Part shown: in pieces, positions 11,601 through 22,991 of the stretch
Layout: each line of letters starts with the position of its first letter
Position numbering within the stretch: the stretch's first letter is position 1
Source: Scleroderma bovista
Taxonomy: Eukaryota > Basidiomycota > Agaricomycetes > Boletales > Sclerodermataceae
Reading direction: 5' to 3'
Assembly: GCA_037178675.1 (NCBI GenBank)
Contig: JAYMGJ010000343.1
Location: 1 to 55,158 of the forward strand
Length of the DNA stretch: 55,158 bases
Position numbers and translations under genes: made by a program
Notes under the pieces: model-generated
What the model was told of the DNA's origin: nothing
Databases searched by the model: none
The model's input: the letters and a program-made list of their open reading frames with translations, nothing else

Positions 11601-12190
11601 AGAAATGACACACCAGGCGAAGAGAGAAGTCCTCAAAGAAGGTTCCAGTCCATCTCTGAATCCGATGGAAGGGACTCTGCTGGTGTGCATCCAAGCAACA
11701 GTTACTGCAGAACATTGGTCTATGAGCACACTCTGTGCACCTAAATGTCGCATCCTTTCCACAGCACATGCAGATTTTTGATTCCATGGGTGACTCCATT
11801 TCCAGCAGCACGGACAAATATCTGGCCTTGAAGGGCAGCCAGTCTTGGAGATAGTGATCCTATGGTCGGATGAAATAAACTCTGAAATTAAAGGGGGGTG
11901 GGGATCAATCTGACCTGGTTCCTTGGCAATCTACATGCTCGCAGAGGTGGGTCATCTATGGCAGCATATGCCTCTACAGGTTCATCAGGAAAGAAATTGG
12001 TGTGCTCTAATGCAGATGAACCAGCCCAAGTTGGGGATTGATTGTCATCAGCTCTTTCAATGCATGCCTTCTTTCGGGGTGGAGCCTTGACTATCTTGTC
12101 CTTGGATCGTCTACCTGATCTTACTGTCTTCCATGTCACCTGCATTACAGGTGTAGATGGTCCAGCTTTAACTACCTTGGACTTCCCCAT
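8687..12190 (-). CDS. KDZ transposase with CxC2-type cysteine cluster
   Basis: Multi-exon transposase. Exons I can join in phase: 12190-11915, 11859-11614, 11567-11157, 11106-10928, 10880-10718, 10650-10505, 10457 to about 10015, about 9960-9821, 9770-8967 and 8913-8687. Order of signatures: basic N-terminus (MGKSKVVKAG); DHYLQDWLPFKARYL; cysteine cluster CMCCGKDATFRCTEC and FCSNCC; PFHRIQRW; LGHGGKPCP; HTNGVHFCDIRYCSC; VLDDFIWDNVEC; RYKELLRVSR; AMDGNFKAEHM; NHRAVNQAN; GGCACARHGCFIPH; NFYDINCQYS; GIWHVHGHQSECF; VDGEIMETLWASLN; LDFQMND; MDIFEVQLEK; LRQGQANDTL; and SEFYRVHWLRAKAKRDRW at the C-terminus. Two defects: the join near 9960-10015 needs a frame change I could not explain by an intron, and an in-frame TGA lies at 9588-9586. 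The TAG near 11860 is only the acceptor of intron 1. Confidence 0.88.
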
Positions 12191-12345
12191 GATGGTCTCT
12201 GGACGCAAAGCTCACAGAAAGGATTGCTTTTGACCTCAAAATGCCTCATTGCAATACCTTGAACTCGGACAACTTCAATGATTGCATTGGGATCCTCGGT
12301 TCCCAATCTAGTTTGGGACAATCTTCAGGTACAAATGAAACATTT

Positions 12346-12427
12346 CCAAATATGGAATGAGATCTTGAGATAGGCGAATAAGGGTCGGGAAAATGGACGC
12401 TGACGAAATGGACCTTTCCATATATGG
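12346..12427. promoter_or_regulatory. Two CArG-like boxes in the transposase/gene B divergent promoter
   Basis: CCAAATATGG (12346-12355, within TTTCCAAATATGGAA) and CCATATATGG (12418-12427) both fit the MADS-factor site CC(A/T)6GG. A near match, CCAAATAGG, follows at 12459. They lie in the 427-bp gap (12191-12617) between the divergent transposase and gene B, where I see nothing else recognisable. The TTTCC flanks resemble fungal Mcm1-type sites. Confidence 0.4.
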
Positions 12428-12617
12428 TATAACATTTGCAAATATTCCCAGAACCTTTCCAAATAGGCCTCGGGTGCCGTGTTATATTTGCACATAAATG
12501 GGAAGGGAGGATCAAGGGTCCCTGTGACATGGGAAGGAGGTGACTGCGAGAACTTTGTTCAACAACCCGGTATGCGCACCAGAACTTAGGAATTGCAGCA
12601 AGGGTTCCACCTCAGTC

Positions 12618-15600
12618 ATGTCTGATTCTGAATACAGCAGCAGCAACAGTGGTGGGCACTCCGATGGCTCAGGCCAAGGCAAGACCCCCCTCCGAAAAGA
12701 TGAGGTCACAATTATCCAGGGGAAATTGGAACAGTGGATGGGCGCTGATGCGACAAAGAGGAAGTCTATTTTCAAGGACATTGCGCACACTGTTCAAGGG
12801 CTGGAGGCCAACAGGACCCTCAAGAGTAACCAATGGGTGGTCAAGAAGAAGGTGAGTGCTTCCCCCAATTTAGAGGTGTTACAATAATGTGTCTTCATAG
12901 GCAATTCAGACGTGGCTCTATAACCACAGTTGTACCCGGAAGAAAAAGCAACTTGTCAAGTATGGCCGGAGATGGAATACCCGCATGGTGGTAGCACACC
13001 AACACAAGGAGAAAATAGATTCTTTACTGACAAGAGCTGGGCATGCACCCGGATCCAAGGGGTATATTAAATTTTATCAACAGGCAGTGGGAAAGGTGAT
13101 CAAGAAAATGAGCCCAAAGCAGATCGAGCAAGCAGCTGGGACGGCGAAGGAATGGAACAACAGCCACCCCCCTGCAGATATTCAAGCAAAGTGAGTATAT
13201 TATTCCATTCCCGAATTTCACTCAGGTGTGGGTAGAACCACGGAAGCAAAAGGCCAGAAGTTTGCACGGGAGTTTTCAAAGGAAATGTGGAAGCAATGTG
13301 GTGCAAGAGTGGTGGTGATGGCAGCTTGGAAAGATGCTGCAGGGGATATTATGTATGGCCTGTAGGTGCGGTCATTGGGTGTGGATACTTTTACTAACAC
13401 CAGCAGGCACGACTTCAATGATGAAATAGGTGATGGAAAGATGTTTGAGGGGTGGGACAGGGTAGAGAGCAAATGGGAGTGATATGCCCATGAGGTGTTT
13501 GGGGTGCAGGAGGATGCTGGGGAACCTTCTGAGGACGAGGACGAAAACCAGGTGCCAAGAAGAAAGCCCAGCCGAGGTAAACGGCGCCCGCGGATTAACC
13601 TCCCCTCCAATGAGGATGGGACGCCATCCATCCCTGTCATTCTCAATATGAATGCACAAGACAAGAAGGATGTCATGCGGGCATTCATTGGTTTTCATTA
13701 TGGTAATGTAAATAAGATCTGGAAATTAAAGACTAATGGTGTCACACAGGAAAGGCTTGTGACCGCCAAGATGTCACTGTTCCCTGGGCTGCCATTGCAG
13801 CATATATATCTCTGGCCGGTATTGGCCAACCAATGTAGCCTTCAGGGAACCCTCTAGGCTTACAAATGAGGAGGCCACTGCCATATTGGAGTGGTGGCGA
13901 GACAGGCAGGTGACTTATCCAACTGATACCTTCAGGTTCAAGAGATGGTTGGAGTCTGACGGGTCAGTCCAATCCGCGGTTAGCCCATCCCACCGCGGTT
14001 CTGCAAAGAGTGGTGTCAAAAGACACTGGAAAGGTATGGATAATGTTATTGAATAAGGAACTACTAAGGCATGATTAGAACCTTCACCGGATGATGATGA
14101 TGAGGAGGAGGATGATGATGAGGGTGACGAGGGTGATGAGGACGAGGACGAGGACGAGGATGACGATGAAGATGCATTGCCGCAGCAGGAAAGGCCCCGC
14201 GGCTCTGCAGCGGGACACTCTGGCCAAAAAGCGCCAGTCAAGGGTCGCAGGAAAGGTGAATATAATCATATTAAATATGCCACTACTGAGCCATGGTCAG
14301 AACCTGCCATCAATGAAGATGACGACGTGGAAGCGGATGAAGAGGGAATGCCGTGGCATACAGGGCCCGCGGGTCCCTCCAGGGCCGGAGGCCAGCCAAA
14401 GGACCTACACAGCGGTGCAAATATTCACAGTAAGGATTTACCTTCATGTGTCTTAATATTGTTGACATATGTTAGGAGGTGCTGAGCCACGACGCATGGG
14501 TGGTAAAGGACACTCAAAGGGAAAAGCTGGTGACAAAATTGCAGACAGTAAGTGGGAAGGCGTACTACCCTAGGAAGGTACTCTAACTAACATGCCAAGA
14601 CTCCGCTTTGGATGAAAGGGACAATGGTTCCAGTCACAATATCAAGGTTGGCCCGCCCAACAAGGCATATTTTATTCCTGCTGGATCCGATCAACATAAG
14701 GATACTGAACCTGTGAAACAAAAGGTGAGAAATACATTATATGACGGTGAAAATTGACAAACAATACTGGATGATATGGGTCATGCACCCACAGATACGA
14801 TGGTAAATCATCCTGTGGTCGGTGACAAACCAAAGCCGCGGGTGAAGACCAAAGGTTTGTCTAATGTTATGCGGTCACACATTTATTAATAGTTAAATCT
14901 TTTATATATCATTGAAGAGAAACAACCTGCAGCAATTGGTGAGACTAGTGCTACAATGCAGCAGGAAACGTTGGTGCCTTCCCTTCCTGCAGCAGAGGTC
15001 AGAGCAACTAGACCAGGGGCCAAGACAAAAGGTAAGAGTATTGTGTGCTGTTAAACCTTCAATGGGTTTCATATATTACATAACTTCAGAGAAACATGGT
15101 GTGCTCCCAGGGAAAAGCACTGCTGCCCATAGGACAAAAAATGGAGCTGCATCGGTCACCGCGGCTAAGACGGCAACCGAAATTAAAGGTACCAGTATTC
15201 TAATATATACACACATCTTATCATACTTCTAACATATGTTCAGAAAAAAAATCTACGTTAGGTAAAAGTATTCCCGCAGCTCAGCAGGCAATCACTGGTC
15301 CTTCCAAAACATCAATTGACCAGCCACAGGATAAGCGAGGTGCCAAGATGACAGGTAAGTTTGTCATTGTGTATCTTATATATATAATATATATTTACAA
15401 CAAGAATTCCCAGACGCCAGAACAAGTACTCGCCGGGTGCAGTTTGAAACCGCAGGCCCTGCCACCAGTGACAAGGCACCTCCCGGACAATTTGCCACAG
15501 AGCCTGCAAATTCAGACAGCATCGCGCCAATGGTTCCTGAGCCACCTACCGCCATGGCTGCGCCTGCACAGCGGCAGTCCACCCGGCATAAGAGGCTTCC

Positions 15601-15655
15601 ACCGCGGCTTGAGGACTACCTGGACGACCGCATTCCAAAGAGATCCCGAAAGTAG
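12618..15655 (+). pseudogene. KDZ cargo gene B: multi-exon acidic protein of a repeated Agaricomycete family
   Basis: Starts MSDSEYSSSNSG. Early exons 12618-12851, 12901-13190, 13236-13361 and from 13407 join in phase. Motifs such as KEWNNSHPPADIQAK, KFAREFSKEMWKQCGARVVV, AWKDAAGDIMYGLHDFND and later REPSRLTNEEA and LEWWRDRQ are those of a family of hypothetical proteins I know to be amplified in mushroom genomes; function unknown. Later exons carry an Asp/Glu run (14085-14170), then several short Lys-rich exons, and the C-terminus is RQSTRHKRLPPRLEDYLDD (stop 15653-15655). No enzyme motif seen; charge pattern suggests a nuclear or chromatin protein (inference). Breaks: in-frame TGA at 13480-13482 (EXYAHE) and a likely frame change near 13810, between a VPWAAIAAY segment and PTNVAFREPS. 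Decayed or needs unusual splicing. Confidence 0.6.
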
Positions 15656-15728
15656 TTACCATACATGCATGTAAATATATTAGTGAGAAAGTATTGTTTT
15701 CCGGTTCACTATATACACAGGAATGTAA

Positions 15729-18483
15729 TTACAACATGGTAGGATCCAAGTCCTCCATATCATACATGCCATTGTCTGAGTCGGATCCCTCACCTTTGTC
15801 CATGTGCACCAGTCTCTCCCTCATCTCTGCATACTGTGCCCGGCCATTGACAAGCCTTCTCTGTTCTCGTGTCTCTTCTACCAACCTATCCACATATTGT
15901 TTGTACATCGCGACCATCGGTTTGTCATAGAGGTCGTCCAGTTTGGTGACCCTTCTATCCTTTGGGTGAAATCTTGCAGCTATTTCACGGACTGTTGTTA
16001 CTATTTCTTTGTAAGTATCAATACAATATTATCCAACGAGAACTCACATTCATGCCGCGGCCCATTGAACCTACCGCCGTAGATGTCCATGTTGGTGTCA
16101 TATCCATACTTTTCCAGTCGCAACTCCGGTCTAACCATGGCCCGCCTGACCTCTCCTTAGGCATAGATGCAACTCCGGATCTAGTCCGGCCATCTCCAGG
16201 CCTATAGCTGCACTCCAGCTCAACTCTGGTCACTACGTCCATCTCCGCCTCAGGACTAACCCTGTCTTCCTACAGACAGATCCGCGGTCTAACTCCTCCG
16301 TGTCGGACCTGTACCTACCACTAGTCGCTACTCCGGTTTCAGTCCGGCCACTCCCTTAGCCTTGTCTGCGACGTAGCCCAACTCCAGCTGGTACATCCAA
16401 CTCCGGCTCAGTTCTGCTCCTGCTCCTGCTCCGCTTCCTCTGTCAGGTCCACCAAAGGCTTAGGACATTTCCACGTCCAACTCTGGACCTTCCTCCGGAT
16501 ACTCCGCCCTTCCTCCACTCGCACACTCCCTCCGCTCTTGCACTTCCTCCGGTCCTGGACATCGCTCCGGACTTAACATTAGTTAAGTCCACCTCTGACC
16601 CTTACCTGTCCTCTTCCGACCTAGTTCCCTTGTCCCTGCTTTTCCTCCGTCGTCCCTGTAACTCTAGTTCCCCGTGTCTGCTTCTGCTCCGGTTTATTTT
16701 CCTATCCCTGGTTTGTTTTCCTGTCCCTGGTTTATTTTCCTGTCTGCTTCTGCTCCATCCCTTGTCCCGACTAGGGTGTTTACTTGTCACCGTATATACT
16801 CACCTCTAGTCTCTTTACTATATAAACTACTGTACTCCGGCCTAGTAGATCCTTAGATCAAATCTCGACTAAGATACTCCCTGCTCCATACTACCCACTA
16901 TGCTCTCCTAATCCATCTGTTCCCCTGAACTCCTGAACTCCGTCCTACCTCGTCCCCTTGGTCCTATGTCCGATCCTAGCAAGTCTCCTACTTGCACGAG
17001 GGCAAAAGCCACCTCTGTCCCAGACTCAACGCTAGACCTCTCAGGACTATCCCACCTCTGGGATGTCCTTCACTCTGGACAAGCTGCGCTCAACTCCGGA
17101 CCACTTTCCCGCGGTCCGGACTTACTCTGCAAAAACCCGGACTTACTCCCTGTGCTCCTCTAGTGCCCAGACTTCGTTCATTTGACCCGGACTTGACTCT
17201 CCGCACTAACTGGCACCTACTAGTGTCTGGACTTACCTCCTCATTAGTTCCCTGCACCTCTGGACCTCCTAGTAAGATCGTCGAGGAGAACCGGTCTTGA
17301 CAGTTGGCCATACTGTAGACTAACTGCCACCATTTATCTATGGACCTGTGAGCTAACAGTATCAAATTCAAAGGCAAACTTACCCTCCGCAACCTTTGGA
17401 CAGGTCACCTCATTCAGCTCGGTTTCCGGCGCCTTTCCTTTCTCCAGCACTCTATTGTGGGTGGTGGGACTGGTACCAATAACCCTTTGCCACTGGTCCT
17501 TGTGGGAAATTTGTTCCCTGTCAGTATCGCTATCAATAGTTGATGCAGGGTGTGGCGACATCAACATGGATGATTGAGTTAGCGGTGAGAGTGGTGTGGA
17601 TAACCCGCGGAATATTTCTTGGGGTCTTTGGGGAGGGGGAGTCCATCCACCACTGTTGGTGGATGTGTCGGTATCCATGGAGACTTCTGATGGACTTTTT
17701 TGTATGGATGAAGGTGTCGGTACCTCTTGTAATTTGTTGTGGGGCCCAGCATCGTGGGGATGTCTCCCTGTTGGTGGGAGTGCAGGAGGATCCCAATCGG
17801 TAGTGGAGGATTGATCTTGTCGCAACAGTTGCTCTTGTTCATCCTTACGAAGCGCGACTTCCAAGGCCGGGAGAATATTTGGACTGGTGCTGTGCACCGA
17901 CATTGCAGCACCGGGGATCATATGCGGCCGGACATGTGGTGGAGACCAACCCCTGCTGCTACTGGAACTTGCTGAAAAGATTTTATAAGGTGCAATAAAG
18001 GCAACAAATAGAATACATACACGACCCACTCCGAGAAATCGTCATAGCCGCGGTCATGGACAGCAGATACTGTGTTGGAGACCCGCCTGTGCTCCTCTCA
18101 CTAGCTGCAAACATGAAATGAATTATAAGAAATATAAAACAATAAATACATACCTGAATCCCTTTGAGACCTCGCGGAAGGACTATTTGAAACTTTGGTG
18201 TCCACCAGCATTGTGGAATCCGCGGTTGCTGGAATCCGCGGTGGAGACCATCCAGTGCTACTATTGCTCGCTGCGATGATTAGATTAGCAGTGCCTAATA
18301 TCAAGAGAGATATACAAACGCGAGGTGCGTGTAGCATTTCTAATGGGAGGTATCCATCCTGGGCTACCGAATAAAGCTAATGAAAATAAGTTTGGGAGTT
18401 ACTTTGAGGAGACTTGGATTCATAGACATACCTGAGTTGGCTGCGCCATCATCTATGAATCTCACATTCCTTTGCCCACTCAT
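15729..18483 (-). CDS. KDZ cargo gene C: Ser/Pro-rich protein with conserved C-terminal part
   Basis: Starts MSGQRNVRFIDDG at 18483. Successive exons begin with the same kind of motif (SNSSTGWSPPR near 18270, SERSTGGSP near 18090, SSSSSRGWSPPH near 17950), separated by introns of about 50-80 nt, so the N-terminal half grew by exon repetition. It runs to KVAEG, where a GTAAGT donor lies at 17383. The conserved-looking C-terminal part lies beyond a pyrimidine-rich block: LEKYGYDTNMDIYGG and RFNGPRHE, an intron donor GTGAGT near 16046, then FREIAARFHPKDRRVTKLDD, PMVAMYKQYVDRLVEETR and a stop at 15731-15729. No known domain. Joining the two halves as one gene is inference; the C-terminal piece could be a separate gene. 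Confidence 0.5.
16150..17335. repeat. Pyrimidine-rich degenerate repeat block
   Basis: No gene. On the plus strand this is strongly C/T-rich with recurring CTCCGG, TCCGGAC and AACTCCG words, and three near-copies of CCTGGTTTATTTTCCTGTC around 16690-16745. It lies between the two halves of gene C and differs in composition from all neighbours. It could be an expanded intron or an inserted low-complexity element. ORFs over it on the minus strand are Arg/Ser-rich composition artefacts. Confidence 0.5.
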
Positions 18484-19303
18484 GATATAAATAGAGGAAC
18501 GAGGTATGACGGAGTGCAAGGGTGGGATGGACAGGTCTGGAATAAATATATATTGTATGGACTAGCTTATATAAGACATTTCCCGTGGGCACAATGAGCT
18601 GCATGATGTCATCGGTGGAATGCAGCCTGGAATGTATCTACAATGTGCCCATTATTCCATATTTAGGTTGTAATAGGGCATCATCCGCGGTAATTGTGTA
18701 TAATATCACGGGCAATATCCCAAATGTTATCCTCCAGGCAGATAGTGGTACATATTACATATAATGGTAGGTATTTGACTATTTGACTTGTCCATCATGT
18801 GGTGGCCATGGCAGCCAAATTTTACTAATTACCTGTCAGCCGCGGCTTTACCCATGGAGTGGACTCTGGTTTGATTTGTCTAACTTCATATTTTGGGTGA
18901 GATTGTGGTATTACTGTCTGTACAATTTGCCATTTTTTCATGTAGTTTGAACAGTCTGAAGTATGTATTATTTTCCCATAGTCAATGGAAGCAGACGCAA
19001 TGTAATGATCTTCATAAATTCATGATTGTCACATGTTCTCTACCAGCATTATTCAATACGATATTTTGCAGGAGTAACATACAATTCTTACATACATTTA
19101 TTTCCAGACATGTGGCAGGCTTCTCCGACATTCTAGGTCATCGGCCATCATTTCCACGCGGTGTGACGTACATCTGTCAATCTGACACCGTGGCCGTAGT
19201 GGACCCTGGATGACGTAACCATAATAAATATTCAACCTTGCCGTGAGGATTCCACACCGCGTCCTTGCTATCCACCTCCAATCACCCTTTGTCTCATTCT
19301 GCT
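18484..19303. other. Divergent intergenic region, genes C and D
   Basis: 820 bp, AT-rich, with CCGCGG at 18685 and 18840 and an almost-CArG word CCATATTTAGG near 18658. A plus-strand open frame of 106 codons (18893-19213) has no ATG near a good context, is hydrophobic in a patchy way and is not recognised; I do not call it. Confidence 0.4.
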
Positions 19304-21241
19304 ATGTCTGCCCAGCCTTCGACTGCCCTACTCGCACCCACATCTGACCTGTCCAGTCTTTTTGACACTCCCATGACGCCTGCCGAAATTATCGCGGATG
19401 CCACGTCCGTCATCATCTCAACAGTCGCAACCATTAAGAAAACGAAGGATATGACGCTGTGGATGCAGGTTCAGCGGGATGTCTGGACTCAGTTGGTAAG
19501 TTATCATTTTATGCTAGTTTCATTTAGCTGATACCTGGCAGAACCATGTTAGAGCAGTTGCGGGAGACGTACCCCGCGGTTTGAGCATTCCTCCCATGCT
19601 CATGGCCCTTGACTGGTACCTGGAAGACCCAAACGACAGTATTACAGAGTGGCCGAGGTGGCCTGAACTTCTACAGTGCCCATTGGAGACCATCGCTGAC
19701 CATCCATGGTCACACCGCGGTCCGCCATGTCAGGACGGTGGAGCAGTTCCAGCAGCAATGGAAGACACCCAGATGGACGGAGAGGAGGAAGTGACAGAGG
19801 CTGTGGATAAGGGGAAGGGAAGGGAATATGAGGTGAGTAATGATGAGGTTAGCTCGTCACAGGCAGCAGGTGGTGAGGAAGTCAGAGGGAGTCGCCACGG
19901 TTGTGGGCGTGGGCAGACATGGGGACGTAGCCAGTCCCGTCGCCCTCGCAAACGCATCAAGTCTGCTCCGATGGTTGACAGCGACGAGGAAGAGAACCCC
20001 ACTGGTCGTGGTTCCAACAAGACATTCGACCTTCAACACCCCCCACCCGACTTTCCGATCCTTCCAGCTGTGGACCAGTGTGACTACTGTGCCCGTCGCC
20101 AGCTGCCCTGTGCGAGGAAAGAAGATTGCGCATGCTTCCAATGCAACAAATCGAAGCATGGGTGCAGCCTGGCATCCAAACGGGGGAGGTCTCGGTCGCG
20201 GTCGCGTGCACCAACCAGGCAAGCCAGTCGCAGGGTGTCTCCTCCATCGAAGACAGTCCCACTGGCACCTACTCGCGTCAACCCTTCCCGTTCGACTCGC
20301 AAGCGCAAAGCTCAGAGTCCCATTCCCGCGGATGATACCCCACATCCCCGGTCTGCACCCCGCCCTCCTACACCTGGGCCATCAAGGGGCAGGCGTGAAA
20401 GTGAGTGATTATATTTCCTTTTTGTGTTCTTCTGAAAGTCTAAACAGAATTTGATGGAGTGGTTATAGTCCGACCGAAATGGCTGTCAAAATCCCGTGAC
20501 CGCGGCACAAGTGCGGAATGGAGCAAGCATGCGACCACTGCGACAACGAGTGCCTGCAGCGAATGCTCGCAGTTGAAAGAGGATTTGGGCGATGTTAATC
20601 GAAGACTCAATGCCCAGGAGCTGGAAATGGACACCCTTCGTCAGCTGGTGGAAGATTTGCAATCAAGTACGCTTGCTGCCCCTCCAACGCCATTGCCCAC
20701 CGCTGCTGTGCAAACATCCACACCTGTGGACGGTCCTGCATCCGATCCAGGTCCCATTTCACCTTCCTCGGTCCCTGCATCTGCTGGCCTCACCTTCCAC
20801 ACCACCGCCGATATGCCCGACGACCAGGTGCCAGGTCAGTCTCCATCTACAGCACCTGTGTTGCTGGAGGGCCAGGATTCCTCAGTTGCAGATCCCCATC
20901 CAATCGATGTGCCAACTGACCTGCTGGTGACTCTGTGGTCGCCCACCGGGGATGCACACTCACCGCGGTCGGTGGACTCCGGTGTTGATGAAGACTACGC
21001 GCCACCCCCCCGCCCTCTTCCGACAAATGCCTCAGATGCCACAATGGTCGTGGATACTCCCGCTGTCCCCCCTCCCGCTGTCCCCTCTCCCGCTGTCCCC
21101 CCTCCCGCTGTCCCTTCTCCCACTGTCCCCCCTCCCACCATTGTGGTCACATCACCGGATGTGTCGGCACCGGGTCCCACGGGTATTGTTGAAGGATCGG
21201 TAGGTGATGGGGTGGATACCCAAATGGATACAACCGCATGA
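19304..21241 (+). CDS. KDZ cargo gene D: Zn2Cys6-like cluster protein with coiled coil, 614 aa
   Basis: Three exons join in phase: 19304-19495, 19542-20400 and 20448-21241. ATG 19304 gives MSAQPSTALLAP. In exon 2 (20078-20164) the Cys spacing is C-X2-C-X6-C-X7-C-X2-C-X6-C (CDYCARRQLPC and CFQCNKSKHGC), which fits the fungal Zn2Cys6 binuclear cluster rule C-X2-C-X6-C-X5..12-C-X2-C-X6..8-C. Basic stretches flank it (RRPRKRIKS before, KRGRSRSRSR after). Exon 3 holds a heptad-like segment (QLKEDLGDVNRRLNAQELEM) typical of dimerisation, then a long Pro-rich tail including a 15-bp tandem repeat (PAVPP/PAVPS, 21058-21140). A DNA-binding role is inference from the cluster; such clusters usually contact CGG triplets. 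No stops or frameshifts in the model. Confidence 0.65.
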
Positions 21242-22624
21242 TTTTTTACTTACATTTTTTGTACGTTTCCCTCTTGGACTATTCTTTTTGTACACCCAAA
21301 CAATTTTTCTTTTTTCCCTTTATGCAAGTCTTCTACTTACTTGTGTCATTGGAGTACTGGAATGTCATGCATGCATTCTTTGAATATATAATTTGTGTCT
21401 TTCAATAGTGATTTAATGTACCCGGTGTGATTAATTTAATTAATTCCATGTCAAATGAGGCTAACCGCAGCTTTTGAACATTCAGCAGGCTAGGTATTTG
21501 AATATGAAACTCTTTGTGAACCCCTGTTCTTCACAGTGTAATTTATATTTTTGTAGACCATGTCTCTATGTTTTCCTATATTAATTAAACCAGTGTACGC
21601 CCCATTTTCTGTGGGTATACCATGATCTGAATAAACACTGATATGGTCATTGGATAAGGTTGTATCTACCCACTGTCATCATGGTCTATTTTATGTAGTT
21701 CCTTAACTAGCATCCTACCAGCAGAACTGCAGTAGCTATATGTAATGGAATTGACCGCGGCACCTGGCACTGCCCAACCCAATCTGACCAATCCATTGTT
21801 AGTTCCCATGCCATATTAAGTTGTTGTATATATATCTGTTCTTTTCATCTAGCATAAGTTTCTACCCTATCATTTTGCAGCATAGCAGGCTGTTTGTGCT
21901 ATCCCTCTTCCCTTTGATTGGTACTGTTATCCTAGTAGATAGTGTATATTGTATCATCCACTTGTTATCCACACCTCCATATAATCAGTTAATTTCCAGG
22001 AAGTACCTGCATTGTCTTTCTAAGGACACCATCCCTCTGAAAACTAATTCACCGCGGGTTCTAAGCCTTGAGGCAACCATGGCTTGGTTCATATTTAATG
22101 TGTCCTGATCTATATATTAATGTTTCTCTACACATTCTTACTATGCTATTTTGAACATAATGTATTCTTGTGTGGGTGTTTCAGTTGTGCCTGCTGAAAT
22201 GACCGCAGGTTCAGTCACATACCACGCGGCTCGTGTGTTCAGCAACATCCCACTGACTAATTACCTTCAAAACCTTACACTTTGTTAATTTCACCATAAT
22301 CTAATACATTTCAATAAGTGTTAATGACTGCTGATTAGTATACTTCGCCGCCGTGGTACCATTCTCCTGTGCTACCAGTAGGGAACATAATCACTAGTAA
22401 TCATTGGCACCCATTCCCTGTATCTACCCGCTGCACCCACGGTGATGAACTCATTCGCACCCAGATTTCATTCTAGGCAAATTTACCTTTGGCACCGTAC
22501 TACCTAGCACTTGTATGCTGGGTTACCTCTCTAGCAATATCGTGTATCCGCTGGTAATTTGTTCCCGCAGGTGATATACTAATATATCTAACAGGATACT
22601 GTATTTAATTGCTCTTGATGTGCG
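21242..22624. other. KDZ right subterminal DNA, upstream of the nested copia
   Basis: About 1.4 kb, AT-rich, no gene I can support. Two CCGCGG (21755, 22052) and several one-base variants (CCGCAGGT, CCGCCGTGG). It is the left half of the element's right flank; the rest resumes at 27881 after the copia insertion. Confidence 0.5.
22620..22624. repeat. Copia target-site duplication (left copy)
   Basis: GTGCG precedes the 5' LTR and recurs at 27876-27880 after the 3' LTR. Five bp is the usual copia duplication length and fixes the LTR ends. Confidence 0.85.
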
Positions 22625-22932
22625 TGTTGAAATTCCTGGTCCCTACAGTACCATTTTTTCCCTTATACTTAGTATGGACACGCCGAGCATTCCTTACATA
22701 ATCACGGTCGTTCTTTATAGGATGTTTTTCTTTCGTTTCGTACCTCAGTCTCTGTTTGCACAGAAGTACTGAGGTAAGGCTACTCTACACATTCATTTAC
22801 TATGATACTGACCTATGTAGTCATTTGTGACTCTTGTCTAGGTTAGTTAAATGAAGTCTCTGTTTGCACAGAAGTACTGAGTCATTTGTGACTCTTGTCT
22901 AGTGTCGAGCTGCGCCAGTTCACCTCACAAAA
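22625..22932 (+). repeat. Copia 5' LTR
   Basis: 308 bp starting TGTTGAAATTCC and ending CACAAAA. The word CAGTCTCTGTTTGCACAGAA appears twice within it (about 22748 and 22857), as does TCATTTGTGACTCTTGTCTA. Confidence 0.92.
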
Positions 22933-22944
22933 GGTTATGAGCCC
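22933..22944 (+). promoter_or_regulatory. Copia primer-binding site (half tRNA-iMet type)
   Basis: GGTTATGAGCCC directly follows the 5' LTR. It is complementary to the anticodon-stem region of initiator tRNA-Met, the internal half-tRNA primer known for copia-type elements. Confidence 0.65.
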
Positions 22945-22991
22945 TGAGCTCCTACAACACTAGACGATATAGTACTACAACCTCCCGCACA

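Noticed and set aside
11860..11862. In-frame TAG before DHYLQDWLPFK in the transposase
   Set aside because: It is the acceptor of a 55-nt intron (11860-11914); exons 1 and 2 join in phase 0 across it.
14084..14269. Minus-strand hydrophobic or Ser-rich frames over the Asp/Glu run of gene B
   Set aside because: They are the antisense reading of GAT/GAG repeats, with no splice support.
16602..16790. Arg/Ser-rich frame (RSRQENKPGTGK)
   Set aside because: Composition artefact of the pyrimidine-rich repeat block read on the minus strand.
18893..19213. Plus-strand 106-codon frame upstream of gene D
   Set aside because: AT-rich, no splice pattern and no link in phase to gene D.
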